Shown here: positions 1-8,146 of the stretch, piece after piece
How positions within the stretch are numbered: the first letter of the stretch is position 1
How the letters are laid out: each line of letters begins with the position of its first letter
Assembly (NCBI GenBank): GCA_002254365.1
Contig: NIUT01000209.1
Span: forward strand, 1 to 51,217
Reading direction: 5' to 3'
Source: Nitrospira sp. UW-LDO-01
GTDB taxonomy: Bacteria; Nitrospirota; Nitrospiria; Nitrospirales; Nitrospiraceae
Length of the DNA stretch: 51,217 nt
The notes under the pieces: generated by a model
Database searches by the model: none
The model's input: the letters and a program-made list of their open reading frames with translations, nothing else
What the model was told of the DNA's origin: nothing
Translations under genes and position numbers: made by a program

Positions 1-45
1 CTCTTAATCAGCGGGCCGTAGGTTCGACCCCTACACGGCCCACCA
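1..45 (+). tRNA. tRNA-Lys (anticodon CTT), 3' part only
   Basis: The window opens inside a tRNA. Read backwards from the 3' end there is an encoded CCA (43-45), discriminator A42, acceptor strand acggccc (35-41), and a T arm gtagg-ttcgacc-cctac (18-34). Before these come a five-base variable region, the anticodon stem strand tcagc and the loop ctcttaa at 1-7. With T33 at position 2 the anticodon is CTT, which reads AAG (lysine). The 5' half lies outside the window, so the D arm and acceptor pairing cannot be checked. Confidence 0.85.
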
Positions 46-199
46 AACTTCTCGTCCGTGTATCGGTGGTTGTTCAAGGATAGCCACGGAAAAGACTCCC
101 AGCCCAGTATCTGTTTTGCGCAGTCCGGTCTCTCTCTTTTGGCGTGTGGTCTCGGTGGAACACTGGTGTGTTCCCGTCGCGCGTGCGTGGTCAGAGGGT

Positions 200-1681
200 T
201 CACCGATTGGGTTTGCGCCGAGGGGTTCGCCGGGGTTGAACGGTTCGGCGTGCCTTCTTCGAGGTTTTTTTGCGCGGTAACTTTTTCGATGCGGGAGCTG
301 GTGGTGGTACTTCCGTTGTGTTCATGATCCGACGGCTGGGCGTCTGCGATTCGATATATCCCCGCAGTTCCGGGAACTTAGTACACGCTTCCACCTTATG
401 CCTGGCGGCCAAATCCGTGGCCGCGCGCTCGAACGCGTGCCGGAGTGGGCTTGGTGCAATCGGCGTGGCCACGGCCTTGTCACGCGCGGTGGACCGAAGT
501 CCCGCGAGACGACGCGGCTTCGAATTCTTCGCTGAGAGAGAGAGCACGGCGGACACACTGCCGATGTGTTGCGTCCTGCGACCCGCCACCTCGGGTGAAT
601 ACATCTCCCCGGGCCTGCCGAAGCGCTCCGCGATCAGCTGTAGAATGGATGTATTGTCCAAATTGACGTGGGAGACACCGGCCGGTGCAAACGGACCCAC
701 GACGAGCGTCGGCACGCGCGGGCCTGTCGTTTCAAACGCCACTCCGTTGGGGTTGCGGTATTTGACCGGCAACGGCGGCACGTGGTCGAAACATCCGCCG
801 TGCTCATCGTACGTCACAATCAACACGGTCCGGGCCCAGCGTTCCCTATCGCTCGATAGGGTCTGATAGACCTCGGCTAAGAACCGTTCCCCCGGAGCCA
901 TCGCGAGTGGAGGGTGATTGTCACAAGGACCTCTGCCGTGGATCGGGCTATCAGCGTAGTCCGGCTCGATGAACATGACCTGAGGCCAGTCGGTGTGGTC
1001 GCCTTCGGCAAGATCTTTGGAGAGGTCGCTCAGCGGCCGAAAATGAGACGTCAAAATCAACGGCGCCACTTTCGGCATGAGCGTGAAGAACGGAAGGCCT
1101 GCATAGTACACGCGCCAGGATATGCCTCGGTCGAGTAACCACTCATAGACCGTCGCCTGGTTCGGCACGATGGTGCCCGTATCTCGTATGTCAGAATATC
1201 CGCACATGGACATCAATCGGTTCGGTGCCGTTGAGGTTGGGAGGCAGGCGAACCACCGATCACACACCGTATATTTCGCAGCCAACGCCGCCGTTGTAGG
1301 AAGACTCGAGGGGCGTAGGAGGCCCATCACGGGGGGCTGGTGAACGGACGTATGGAACGCGTTCTCAAATGCCGTTACGAATCCGTTCATCAAAAACGTT
1401 TTTTTGATGTCTGCGTACGCGAGCTGCGTGGCGATGGAGCTTGGATCATGGGGGAAATCGCTCGTCAATGGTCCGTCATCCGTCCAAAATGGAGCAATCC
1501 CCTGACCGTCGGAATTCGGGTTGAGAAACCGAAGGTCCTGCGGATCCGCGATCCCATCCACGTCCCGTCGATTGCCATAGGTCGGGGAGGTGAGATACCC
1601 GAGCACGTGGTCGAAGGAGCGGTTCTCCATCATGACCACGACAATGGTCTCGACGTGTTGTTGTAATTCCTGTGGGGTCAT
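200..1681 (-). CDS. Alkaline-phosphatase-superfamily phosphoesterase (phospholipase C / acid phosphatase type)
   Basis: This is a phosphoesterase of the PF04185 type, which hydrolyses phosphate monoesters or diesters such as phospholipids. The N-terminus carries the family signature VVMMENRSFDHVLGYL, whose Glu and Asn belong to the metal and active site. Later come FIEPDYAD and VTYDEHGGCFDHVPP, the second half of the metal site. The ORF opens at 1702, but I prefer ATG 1681. It overlaps the upstream lipoprotein stop as ATGA and has a gaggggc ribosome site before it, giving about 493 residues. The last 40 residues are strongly Lys/Arg-rich (KKLPRKKTSKKARR). No signal peptide is visible, whereas many relatives are Tat-exported. 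The substrate cannot be told from sequence. Confidence 0.85.
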   Translation of the reverse strand: MTPQELQQHVETIVVVMMENRSFDHVLGYLTSPTYGNRRDVDGIADPQDLRFLNPNSDGQGIAPFWTDDGPLTSDFPHDPSSIATQLAYADIKKTFLMNGFVTAFENAFHTSVHQPPVMGLLRPSSLPTTAALAAKYTVCDRWFACLPTSTAPNRLMSMCGYSDIRDTGTIVPNQATVYEWLLDRGISWRVYYAGLPFFTLMPKVAPLILTSHFRPLSDLSKDLAEGDHTDWPQVMFIEPDYADSPIHGRGPCDNHPPLAMAPGERFLAEVYQTLSSDRERWARTVLIVTYDEHGGCFDHVPPLPVKYRNPNGVAFETTGPRVPTLVVGPFAPAGVSHVNLDNTSILQLIAERFGRPGEMYSPEVAGRRTQHIGSVSAVLSLSAKNSKPRRLAGLRSTARDKAVATPIAPSPLRHAFERAATDLAARHKVEACTKFPELRGYIESQTPSRRIMNTTEVPPPAPASKKLPRKKTSKKARRTVQPRRTPRRKPNR

Positions 1682-2379
1682 GGGTGCCCCTCGGCCAGAC
1701 ACTGTGTATTCACGTTAATGACCAACACCGGTGGAATTGTTTCGCAGGTTTGTCCCTCACCGACTGGCGCCGATAATGTCCAGTCACCAGCCAGTGGGGT
1801 ATCCCGGAAGTCCCCCAGCACCGTTCCGGGTGTGAGGATGGCGGCGCGACCGGCATGCTGCACCGTATAGGTGCGCCCATCGTTCGGGTGTGATAGCACG
1901 GTTGCCACCTTCACCTGCGGGGAAAAGCGTTTGGCGTGGACGGTCGCCGTAACTCTCCCTTCCGTGCAGCTGGGTGTGGAGGTGGCATCACCCAGACTCG
2001 CGGTCAAGACCTCACGCCGTGGTGCGCCCGCGGCTACCTCGATCTCTTGCACGCTCCTCGTCGGGTTGCCCAAGAATCGCGTCACCTGGAGCTCGACATT
2101 TGTCGTGGTATTCGGAGTGATGACGGCGCGACCATCGTCACTCACCGGACCATCGTGCAGGTGATCACTTGGGGGGCGGACGATGATCCGGGCCGACCCG
2201 ACCACGCTCCACTCGATCTGGACAGGTTCTCCGGCACAAATGTGGCGAGGGTCTGCCGTAAATTTCTGTACGTGCGGATTACAGGCGGACGACGCGAGCA
2301 CGAATATCAGGAGGCCGACGACCGGCAGAGTCACGACTCGCCGCTTGTGGGGTGCATTCTCTCGCGGTCTCTTCGTCAT
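1678..2379 (-). CDS. Putative lipoprotein with an Ig-like N-terminal region
   Basis: This 233-residue protein has a basic N-terminus, a hydrophobic stretch (residues 15-32) and a lipobox-like LASSAC. That suggests export and lipid attachment at Cys33. The following part (FTADPRHICAGEPVQIEW, then TPNTTTNVELQVTR) looks like a beta-sandwich of the kind used in surface or periplasmic Ig-like modules. I do not recognise the second half. The stop overlaps the start of the phosphoesterase by four bases, so the two genes are translationally coupled and probably act together at the envelope. Function unknown. Confidence 0.65.
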   Translation of the reverse strand: MTKRPRENAPHKRRVVTLPVVGLLIFVLASSACNPHVQKFTADPRHICAGEPVQIEWSVVGSARIIVRPPSDHLHDGPVSDDGRAVITPNTTTNVELQVTRFLGNPTRSVQEIEVAAGAPRREVLTASLGDATSTPSCTEGRVTATVHAKRFSPQVKVATVLSHPNDGRTYTVQHAGRAAILTPGTVLGDFRDTPLAGDWTLSAPVGEGQTCETIPPVLVINVNTQCLAEGHP

Positions 2380-2609
2380 GCTCGCTCAGGCCTCTCCTCC
2401 ACCATGGCCTCACTTGCTATAATGCATGTTACAGAAACTCGACGATCAAATGCGTAGCGTAACCGGCTCGTCAAATCCGTCAGTTTTCATTGGTGTCGTA
2501 CAGGGACCATTATAGAGTATCGTGAGAGTCCATTCCATCGGTCCATTCAGGTTGACGACAAGGCTATCCCTCGGAGGCTCTGCTATGGCGAAGCAACGTC
2601 GCCACCCAG

Positions 2610-2789
2610 CTATCCCACAGCGATCAGCGCCCAGTAGGAGAGGGCGCTGCACACCAGTCCCAAGACGGCGCCGCCTATCAATTGCCCATTGGCCAACCAT
2701 TTACTGCGCGTGATCGATTCACCATGTTGGTGAACGGCGGAGCAGTTGAAAACGAAGCAGTTCCCTACCCTATGGCTGAACGTGAGCAC
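2610..2789 (-). CDS. Possible 59-residue membrane peptide (absent from the ORF track)
   Basis: In the long gap between the lipoprotein and the P450 gene, one minus-strand frame from a GTG at 2789 stays open to TAG at 2610. Its C-terminal third reads as a membrane helix: LIGGAVLGLVCSALSYWALI. There is no good ribosome-binding site and the N-terminal half (SHRVGNCFVFNC) looks unconvincing. It may be the decayed end of a small membrane protein gene rather than a working one. Confidence 0.3.
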   Translation of the reverse strand: MLTFSHRVGNCFVFNCSAVHQHGESITRSKWLANGQLIGGAVLGLVCSALSYWALIAVG

Positions 2790-2961
2790 TAACTGTCGGT
2801 ATTAGGCTAAATGGTTCGTGTCGGGCGGTCGCTGCTTGCCGCCTGTCGAACCAGTGCAACCCTCGGGTTTCTGACGCTCACCATGCTTTGAAGCGGTCTG
2901 CTGTTTTGGCCGCTGCCTTTTGGAGACAGGGTGCGCTCTTATAGTGTCGTATCGTCAGTCG

Positions 2962-3104
2962 GTCTAGCAGTCTGCTGAAAAACCCTCTGCTCATCCTTTG
3001 AGCGCCTCAGGATGAGCGAGAAGAGCATTGAACCTATGAGGGTTTCCCGTTCGTGCTGAGCTTGTCGAAGCACACACGTTGAGCTTTTCAGCAGACTGCT
3101 AGAC
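2962..3104. repeat. MITE-like element with 20-bp perfect terminal inverted repeats
   Basis: The 143-bp segment begins gtctagcagtctgctgaaaa (2962-2981) and ends with its exact reverse complement (3085-3104). Inside is a smaller inverted repeat (ctcatcct / aggatgag) and the phrase gtgctgagcttgtcgaagcac. There is no coding capacity. This is the architecture of a non-autonomous, transposase-mobilised miniature element. Its right terminal repeat runs into the 3' end of the P450 gene. Confidence 0.75.
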
Positions 3105-4481
3105 GGTGGAAAAGACCTGCACCTGTCGCGGTTGAAGTGTCATGCGGATGCCACCTTTGGGCCGCAGGGTCACCATTAGGTGAGGCTCAACGCGCTCTTG
3201 GGCAAGGTGCAGCTCGTAGTGACGACCGATTAAGGCCAGCAGGAGTGGTCCTTCAACAGACGCAAAATGTAGCCCCACACAGGTGCGCGGTCCGGCACCA
3301 AACGGCATATAGGCATAACGAGAAGCGGGCCGCCCGCCATCCAGCCATCGTTCCGGCAGAAATTGTTCAGGGCTCGTCCAAAAATCTGGATGTCTGTGCA
3401 GATTGTATGTGCCCACTAAGACAAATGCGCCTTCCGGCAGTGATAACCCACCCACTGTCGTGGTCGTCGCCGCTTTGCGGTGGACAGCCGGAGCTGGTGG
3501 ATAGAGTCGGAGTGATTCCTCGAAGATCGCACGCGTATAGGGGAGCTGTTCAAGGTCCTCCGCATTTGGGGTTCGTCCCTGGAGTACTCGGTCCACTTCC
3601 TCATGAAACCGCGCCTTCGCCTCTGGGTGTGTTGCCAGGAGGTACCAGGTCCAGGCGAGGGCGTTCGCCGTGGTCTCGTGACCTGCGGCAAAAATAGTCA
3701 GCGCTTCATCGCGCAGCTCTTGATCGCTCAGTCCCTCGCCGGTTTCTTCGTCACGTGCCTGAAGCAGCAGATCCAGCAGATCATCATGGTGCGCACCGCT
3801 CCGGCGTCGTTCCGCGAGCAGGCCATACATCAGCCCGTTCATGAACTGCATCACAGAGCGAAATTCACGGTTGCGTGCGGTCGGCACCCACAGGGGAAGG
3901 GACAAGGGATTGCTGAACGAGTCGAAGGCGTACTTGATACTGACTTGTAGCGCGTGGCTGACTCGGTCGATGTGTTGGGTCATGCTGGTGGTGAACATCG
4001 TTTGCGAGATGACTTCGAGAGCTAACTGCATCATTTCTGCGGCGATGTCGATTGTGCTCCCTGCCTGGTCTTTCCATGAAGCCAGGCGTTGCTCGCCTAC
4101 GTGAGCCATGCGATCGGCCATCACGGCTATTCGGGAGCGGTGAAAGATCGGCTGGATGATGCGGCGATGCCGTTTCCACACTTCACCAGAGCTGGTCACC
4201 AAGCCATTGCCCAGGACTAGGGCAAGGCCATGTGGTTTGCGAGGATCGTAGACCTTCACAAAACGGTCTGACTGTTTGACCAGGACTTCTTCGGCGAGGT
4301 CAGGATGACTGAACAGATAGAACGTCTTCGGACCAAGCCGGAAGCGGATCGCATCCCCGTGCTGCCGCCACCACGATGATAGGGATTCCAGTGGGCGCTG
4401 CCTGAATGCACTGAGGTGACCCAGCAGCGGCGCTGCACCGGGAACGTCGACCAGCGTGAAGGGGTGGGCTGAGTCCGGCAT
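3099..4481 (-). CDS. Cytochrome P450 monooxygenase
   Basis: This is a heme-thiolate monooxygenase of about 460 residues from ATG 4481. The ORF extends to a TTG at 4535, but the added residues look non-conserved. All hallmark motifs are present: I-helix AAGHETTANA, K-helix EESLRLYPP (ExxR), a PERW motif, and heme loop PFGAGPRTCVG with the axial Cys. No membrane anchor is seen, so it is probably soluble and class I-like, needing separate ferredoxin partners that are not in this window. The substrate is unknown. The TAG stop (3099-3101) lies inside the terminal repeat of the adjacent MITE-like element, so the last residues may have been altered by the insertion. Confidence 0.92.
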   Translation of the reverse strand: MPDSAHPFTLVDVPGAAPLLGHLSAFRQRPLESLSSWWRQHGDAIRFRLGPKTFYLFSHPDLAEEVLVKQSDRFVKVYDPRKPHGLALVLGNGLVTSSGEVWKRHRRIIQPIFHRSRIAVMADRMAHVGEQRLASWKDQAGSTIDIAAEMMQLALEVISQTMFTTSMTQHIDRVSHALQVSIKYAFDSFSNPLSLPLWVPTARNREFRSVMQFMNGLMYGLLAERRRSGAHHDDLLDLLLQARDEETGEGLSDQELRDEALTIFAAGHETTANALAWTWYLLATHPEAKARFHEEVDRVLQGRTPNAEDLEQLPYTRAIFEESLRLYPPAPAVHRKAATTTTVGGLSLPEGAFVLVGTYNLHRHPDFWTSPEQFLPERWLDGGRPASRYAYMPFGAGPRTCVGLHFASVEGPLLLALIGRHYELHLAQERVEPHLMVTLRPKGGIRMTLQPRQVQVFSTV

Positions 4482-5029
4482 GAGCGAAGGGACGGTATCA
4501 CAGTAGGTGAGGGGTGGCAAACCGGCATGGATCAACTCGGACTTTTGATCTGGCTAGTCCAAGAGCCACTGCTTTTTAATCTGTGTGATCTGCTACAAAT
4601 GTAGTGAGATTGAGATAAACCGCTATTGCGGTCATCACGAGTGTCTGCATTGAATAGCTCATCGTGAGGCGATAGCTCAATTGGAATTATGCGCTTGGGC
4701 GTCAATGTGCCGCACAACTCGCCTCCCTTGCCGGCAGGTGTTCTTCGTATCCTCACAACGCTCCACGTTCCTATTGTGTCCAGGCCCATACACAATTCCG
4801 AGAAAAGTCCTTCGCTGTCGAACTAACCAGTGCTGAAGTTTATCTTCGGTGAGATGGGCTACACTACGTACATGCTGCCTGGTATGGTTTGTCCGGAGAA
4901 GGCCCAACCGTACGTTAACCATAGATTCGCTTGTAGTCGCGCTCTATCGTACGTTACGATGTCCAAGTAGGCAGGGGCATTATGAAGTGATGCTACGAGA
5001 TAGAGGATGTCATGAGGTAAAAGCACATA
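4482..5029. other. Intergenic region, no convincing gene
   Basis: About 550 bases lie between the P450 start and the secreted Ser/Gly-rich protein. The ORFs listed here have atypical composition and no recognisable motif. The sequence cgtacgtta occurs twice, about 50 bases apart, roughly 60-120 bases upstream of the next gene, which could be a regulatory repeat. I see no clear promoter. Confidence 0.4.
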
Positions 5030-5506
5030 TTGACGGCCTTAGCCATTTTCGCCGCGACCGGAATCGTCAGCCATTCCCCGAGCCTTGCCGAAGCGGGGCA
5101 GGGGAACGCCATCACGCATTTCAACGGAATGATGAACGCAACAAATTTGAGCGAATCTTGGCAAGATGGCACGCTCTCATCGTCGCCGCTCGACCGGTCG
5201 TTGATTCACAGGGTGGGAGCCGATAGCTATTCCGGGATGTCTGGACCTGACACAAGGTCAGGCAGTACAGGTTCGTATTCTCAGCAGAGGCCCGTGTCCG
5301 GTGATAAATCTGGCCCTACTGGGGACTATAAGTTTAGTTCACCCGGCAACGGCAGTCGATCTGGCTCCACCCCTTCCAACCCCTCCGACAACTACTTGAA
5401 GAAGGAATCGTCTGGATCCTCGACTGGACCCTACGGTGGGTCCATCTATGGTGGTCTCCCATCGACGCCGAGCGCAGATCCCATGATCAAAGATTTGAGC
5501 CGGTAA
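5030..5506 (+). CDS. Secreted Ser/Gly/Pro-rich protein of unknown function
   Basis: This ORF has 158 residues with a TTG start. An in-frame TAA lies four codons upstream and gagg sits 12 bases before the TTG, so no longer start exists. The first 22 residues (AIFAATGIVSHSPSLAEA) look like a short signal peptide. The rest is low-complexity and disordered with loose repeats of SGSTGSY, SGPTGDY and SSTGPYGG. The composition suggests a surface, matrix or linker-type protein. No family is recognised. A mis-called ORF is possible, but the signal-like start argues for a gene. Confidence 0.55.
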   Translation: MTALAIFAATGIVSHSPSLAEAGQGNAITHFNGMMNATNLSESWQDGTLSSSPLDRSLIHRVGADSYSGMSGPDTRSGSTGSYSQQRPVSGDKSGPTGDYKFSSPGNGSRSGSTPSNPSDNYLKKESSGSSTGPYGGSIYGGLPSTPSADPMIKDLSR

Positions 5507-5681
5507 CCGCCAATAACGGAGAGAGGGGATTTGGCTTGAGAGGGAGGGAGCCTCCTCAGATCTGACGTCAATCGAGTTTTGTGGTTCTTTCACTTAACCA
5601 GATAGGCTTGAGAGCCTCAGCTCCTCAGAAGCCGCATGTGATAGCGGATCCATTCTCCTCATGGTGGTTGTGTTTTCTTGC

Positions 5682-5889
5682 TCAGCAGGGTGCGGAAAAA
5701 TTTCACCAACGGCGTTGTCGCCTCGCTCAGAGGCTCAACGTACGGCACTGAGTACGATTCGCCTTTTCGCTCGCTGTGGCCTTGCTGGACAGTCTTTTTG
5801 CGCATCCTGCTGGGCTGTTCAGAGCCGTCTCACCTCTCGATATCTGTGACAACGACAGAGGTCAAAACGAGTTTTTTGCAGCCTGCTAA
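5682..5889. repeat. Degenerate repeat element, probably related to the MITE at 2962
   Basis: The left edge (agcagggtgcggaaaaa) and right edge (ttttttgcagcctgcta) form an imperfect inverted pair. They resemble the agcagtctgctgaaaaa ends of the element at 2962-3104. Between them is non-coding sequence with a small inverted repeat (cgtac / gtacg). I also have an impression of similar blocks in Nitrospira genomes, which I cannot verify here. No transposase is present. Confidence 0.45.
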
Positions 5890-5909
5890 AGTATGTGTCG
5901 CGTGATGCA

Positions 5910-6231
5910 TTAGATTTGCCACGCGTCCTCATCGTGGTCTGGCAGCTTGGCCAGCCGGAGCTTGTGTGCCTCTTCTTCCGGAATCTCTTCAGGTACAATC
6001 AGGACTGTGATTCGCAGTTCCGTCTACGCGCCCCTTGGGAAATGCGTCCCAGGATGGTATTCTGAACTCTCGGTGCCTATTCGCCTCCACCCGTTGTGCC
6101 TGCATGATTATGAGCACCCCGCCTGGAGCAGCAGGATTTATGGCCGACTCCACACGCACCTCCTCATTTGGAAAGGACGACCTCTGGACTAAAGACCTGA
6201 CGAGCATGTCCAGGTCTCGGCGGTTGGTCAC
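5910..6231 (-). pseudogene. Frameshifted small gene, unknown family
   Basis: Two minus-strand reading frames join into one protein-like sequence of about 105 residues. The first runs from ATG 6231 (MTNRRDLDMLVRSL, then SSFPNEEVRVESAINPAAPG, then GVLIIMQAQRVEANRHREF). The second, in another frame and open between about 6023 and a TAA at 5910, reads TELRITVLIVPEEIPEEEAH and ends DHDEDAWQI. Both halves have credible amino-acid composition, unlike the plus-strand frame over the same bases. The frame changes between 5989 and 6023, so this is either a pseudogene or a sequencing error. It overlaps the proposed yihY start head to head. Family not recognised. Confidence 0.5.
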
Positions 6232-7480
6232 TCAAGTGATCAGGTTAGCCACTGCCGTCGGCATGGAGTTCCGTCACCGCCTGCTCGATGCTCGGGCGGC
6301 CGGGCTGGTCTATGCGACGTTGTTGTCGTTGGTCCCATTTCTCGCCGTCATGTTCTCGGTGCTCAAGGCCTTTGATGTCCACCACGTCATCGAACCTCTC
6401 CTGGCTCAGGTGTTGGAACCGCTAGGTCCAAAGAGTCACGAGATCACGGCCACGATCGTGGGATTCGTCGATAATATAAAGATCGGTGTGTTGGGCGTCG
6501 TTGGCATTGCCGGTCTCTTTTACACGACCTATTCACTCATCGACAAAATCGAACAGGCGTTGAATGCGATCTGGCAGGTCAAGCAGGGCCGAACCTGGGA
6601 ACGGAAGTTTGCCGACTATTTAAGCGCGGTCCTGGTAGGACCAGTCCTCGTTGTGAGCGCGTTCGGGATGGTGGCTTCACTCCAGAGCCACAGTCTGGTC
6701 CAGCGACTCATGGACATGGAACCGTTTGGGACGCTGCTGGTGTGGACCGGCGAAGTGATCCCGTTGTTGATGCTCTGCGCGGTGTTCACCTTCTTTTATA
6801 AAGTGATTCCCAATACGCAGGTTCATGTTCGTTCGGCTGCTGTCGGTGGCGTCTCGGCAGCCATCCTCTGGATCATGGCGGAGGAGATGTTTGCAAAATT
6901 CGTGGCGGCTTCCGCTAATTACAGTGCGATCTATTCAAGTTTTGCCGTCCTTATCCTGTTCCTCCTGTGGCTGTACACCGGGTGGATGATTGTGTTGATC
7001 GGGGCGCAGTTCTCATTTTTCCATCAATATCCCACAGCCTATTTGTCTCGCCTGCTGTGGGAACAGGGCACGTATGTCTTTCGTGAACAACTGGCGCTCA
7101 AAGTCTTACGAGTTCTGGGACATCACTATCTGAAAGGCGATCGTCCCTTGATGTTGCCGGAACTCTCGAGCGAATTGTGCATGCCCTTGTCGCTGGTGGA
7201 GGAGGAAGTCGAACGTCTCGTGGCCAATGGGTTCGTGGGGCGTCTTCAGGAACCGCAAGGGTTCAGTCTTCTGAAAGCACCCGACTTGATTTTCGTCAAG
7301 GAGGTACTGAACTCAGTGCGCAATGGAACTCCGCCATGGGTTGTACCCCACCTCGAGACCAGTGATCCGGTGTCTGCGCTTTTACGCCGTCGTGATCAGG
7401 CCGTGGAGCGAGCGCTGGCCGGGGAGACGATACATTCACTCCTACGTGATCGCTCGCCGTCTCAGCCGGCTGAGTCATAA
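6206..7480 (+). CDS. YihY/BrkB-family inner-membrane protein with C-terminal winged-helix-like region
   Basis: This protein of about 424 residues belongs to the YihY/BrkB family (formerly mis-named RNase BN), whose function is uncertain. Six membrane helices are visible, starting with GLVYATLLSLVPFLAVMFSV and including a YSLIDKIEQALNAIW segment typical of the family. The last 110 residues (HHYLKGDRPLMLPELSSELC, then VERLVANGFVGRLQ) resemble a winged-helix module seen in some longer members. The ORF opens at 6035, but the first 57 residues are antisense to the frameshifted gene. Family N-termini also start about 30 residues before the first helix, so ATG 6206 is preferred. ATG 6140 is an alternative. 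Confidence 0.8.
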   Translation: MSRSRRLVTQVIRLATAVGMEFRHRLLDARAAGLVYATLLSLVPFLAVMFSVLKAFDVHHVIEPLLAQVLEPLGPKSHEITATIVGFVDNIKIGVLGVVGIAGLFYTTYSLIDKIEQALNAIWQVKQGRTWERKFADYLSAVLVGPVLVVSAFGMVASLQSHSLVQRLMDMEPFGTLLVWTGEVIPLLMLCAVFTFFYKVIPNTQVHVRSAAVGGVSAAILWIMAEEMFAKFVAASANYSAIYSSFAVLILFLLWLYTGWMIVLIGAQFSFFHQYPTAYLSRLLWEQGTYVFREQLALKVLRVLGHHYLKGDRPLMLPELSSELCMPLSLVEEEVERLVANGFVGRLQEPQGFSLLKAPDLIFVKEVLNSVRNGTPPWVVPHLETSDPVSALLRRRDQAVERALAGETIHSLLRDRSPSQPAES

Positions 7481-7568
7481 CGAGTCGCGGAAGAGGCTTA
7501 TTCCCCACGATGGGCATAAGGAACGGGTCTACTCCCAATTTCCTCAATGGGCCTGAAAGGGGCGCGGT

Positions 7569-8045
7569 CTATGGTTGGCGCTCGGATGCCGGTGTAGTTT
7601 TATTCTGACCAAAGGAGCGCACGTAGAGCAGGACCTGCCAGGCTTCTTCTTCGGTCAGGATGAGCGGGATAAATGGCGCCATCGCGGTGCCTTTGCTGCC
7701 GTTTTTTAAGATCCAGAGAAGCTCACCGTCGGTGCGAGCGGTTTGCCAGTCCTTGTCGGTGAAATTACGAGGCAAGGGGCCTTTGAGCGTTCCCGGTTCA
7801 ATATCTGCTCCCAGTCCCTTGCCGTCTCTTCCATGGCAGGTGGTACAGAAGGCTTTCCCTTCAAACAGCTTCTTCCCTTTGTCAATCGTCTCGTCGGTAG
7901 CCGGCAGTGGATTCTTCCATGTGCGTACCTGCTGGAGTTGGTCCACTGGTACTCGAGGTTTCAGGATGGCTTCATCTGCTCCAAAGGCAGACAATCCTGG
8001 CAACCCTAGTATCGACACTACCGCAACCAGCAGATAGGCACCCAT
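7569..8045 (-). CDS. Periplasmic c-type cytochrome, single heme
   Basis: This 158-residue protein has a signal peptide (cleaved near LSAFGA) and one heme c motif, CTTCH, within GKAFCTTCHGRDGKG. A downstream Met in GTAMAPF is a likely axial ligand, and the C-terminal helix AWQVLLYVRSFG is typical of class I cytochromes. It probably shuttles electrons in the periplasm. The gagaggaa ribosome site supports ATG 8045. It lies downstream of the DUF1264 lipoprotein gene on the same strand, with a 101-base gap filled by a nested hairpin. Confidence 0.9.
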   Translation of the reverse strand: MGAYLLVAVVSILGLPGLSAFGADEAILKPRVPVDQLQQVRTWKNPLPATDETIDKGKKLFEGKAFCTTCHGRDGKGLGADIEPGTLKGPLPRNFTDKDWQTARTDGELLWILKNGSKGTAMAPFIPLILTEEEAWQVLLYVRSFGQNKTTPASERQP

Positions 8046-8076
8046 GTCTATTCCTCTCGTTTCATAACCTTGCAGG

Positions 8077-8145
8077 ATCGTCGGCTCAACGAAAAGAGTC
8101 GACCCGATCCACGAAGGATCAGGCCGACTCGCTTCAGCCGACGAT
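8077..8145. other. Nested three-tier inverted repeat between DUF1264 and cytochrome c genes
   Basis: The outer arms atcgtcggct (8077-8086) and agccgacgat (8136-8145) are perfectly complementary. Inside them gagtcg pairs with cgactc, and within that gatcc pairs with ggatc. Read on the plus strand it is followed by ttttattta. On the minus strand, the direction of both flanking genes, no T-tract follows. So it is either a leader structure or attenuator for the cytochrome gene, an mRNA-processing or stability element, or a terminator read from the other strand. Confidence 0.6.
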
Positions 8146-8146
8146 T

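Noticed and set aside
3137-3697. 186-residue plus-strand ORF
   Set aside because: Antisense to the P450 gene, whose motifs are complete.
4849-5226. 125-residue plus-strand ORF overlapping the secreted Ser/Gly-rich protein
   Set aside because: Arg/Cys-rich shadow composition and no ribosome site; the other frame has a signal peptide.
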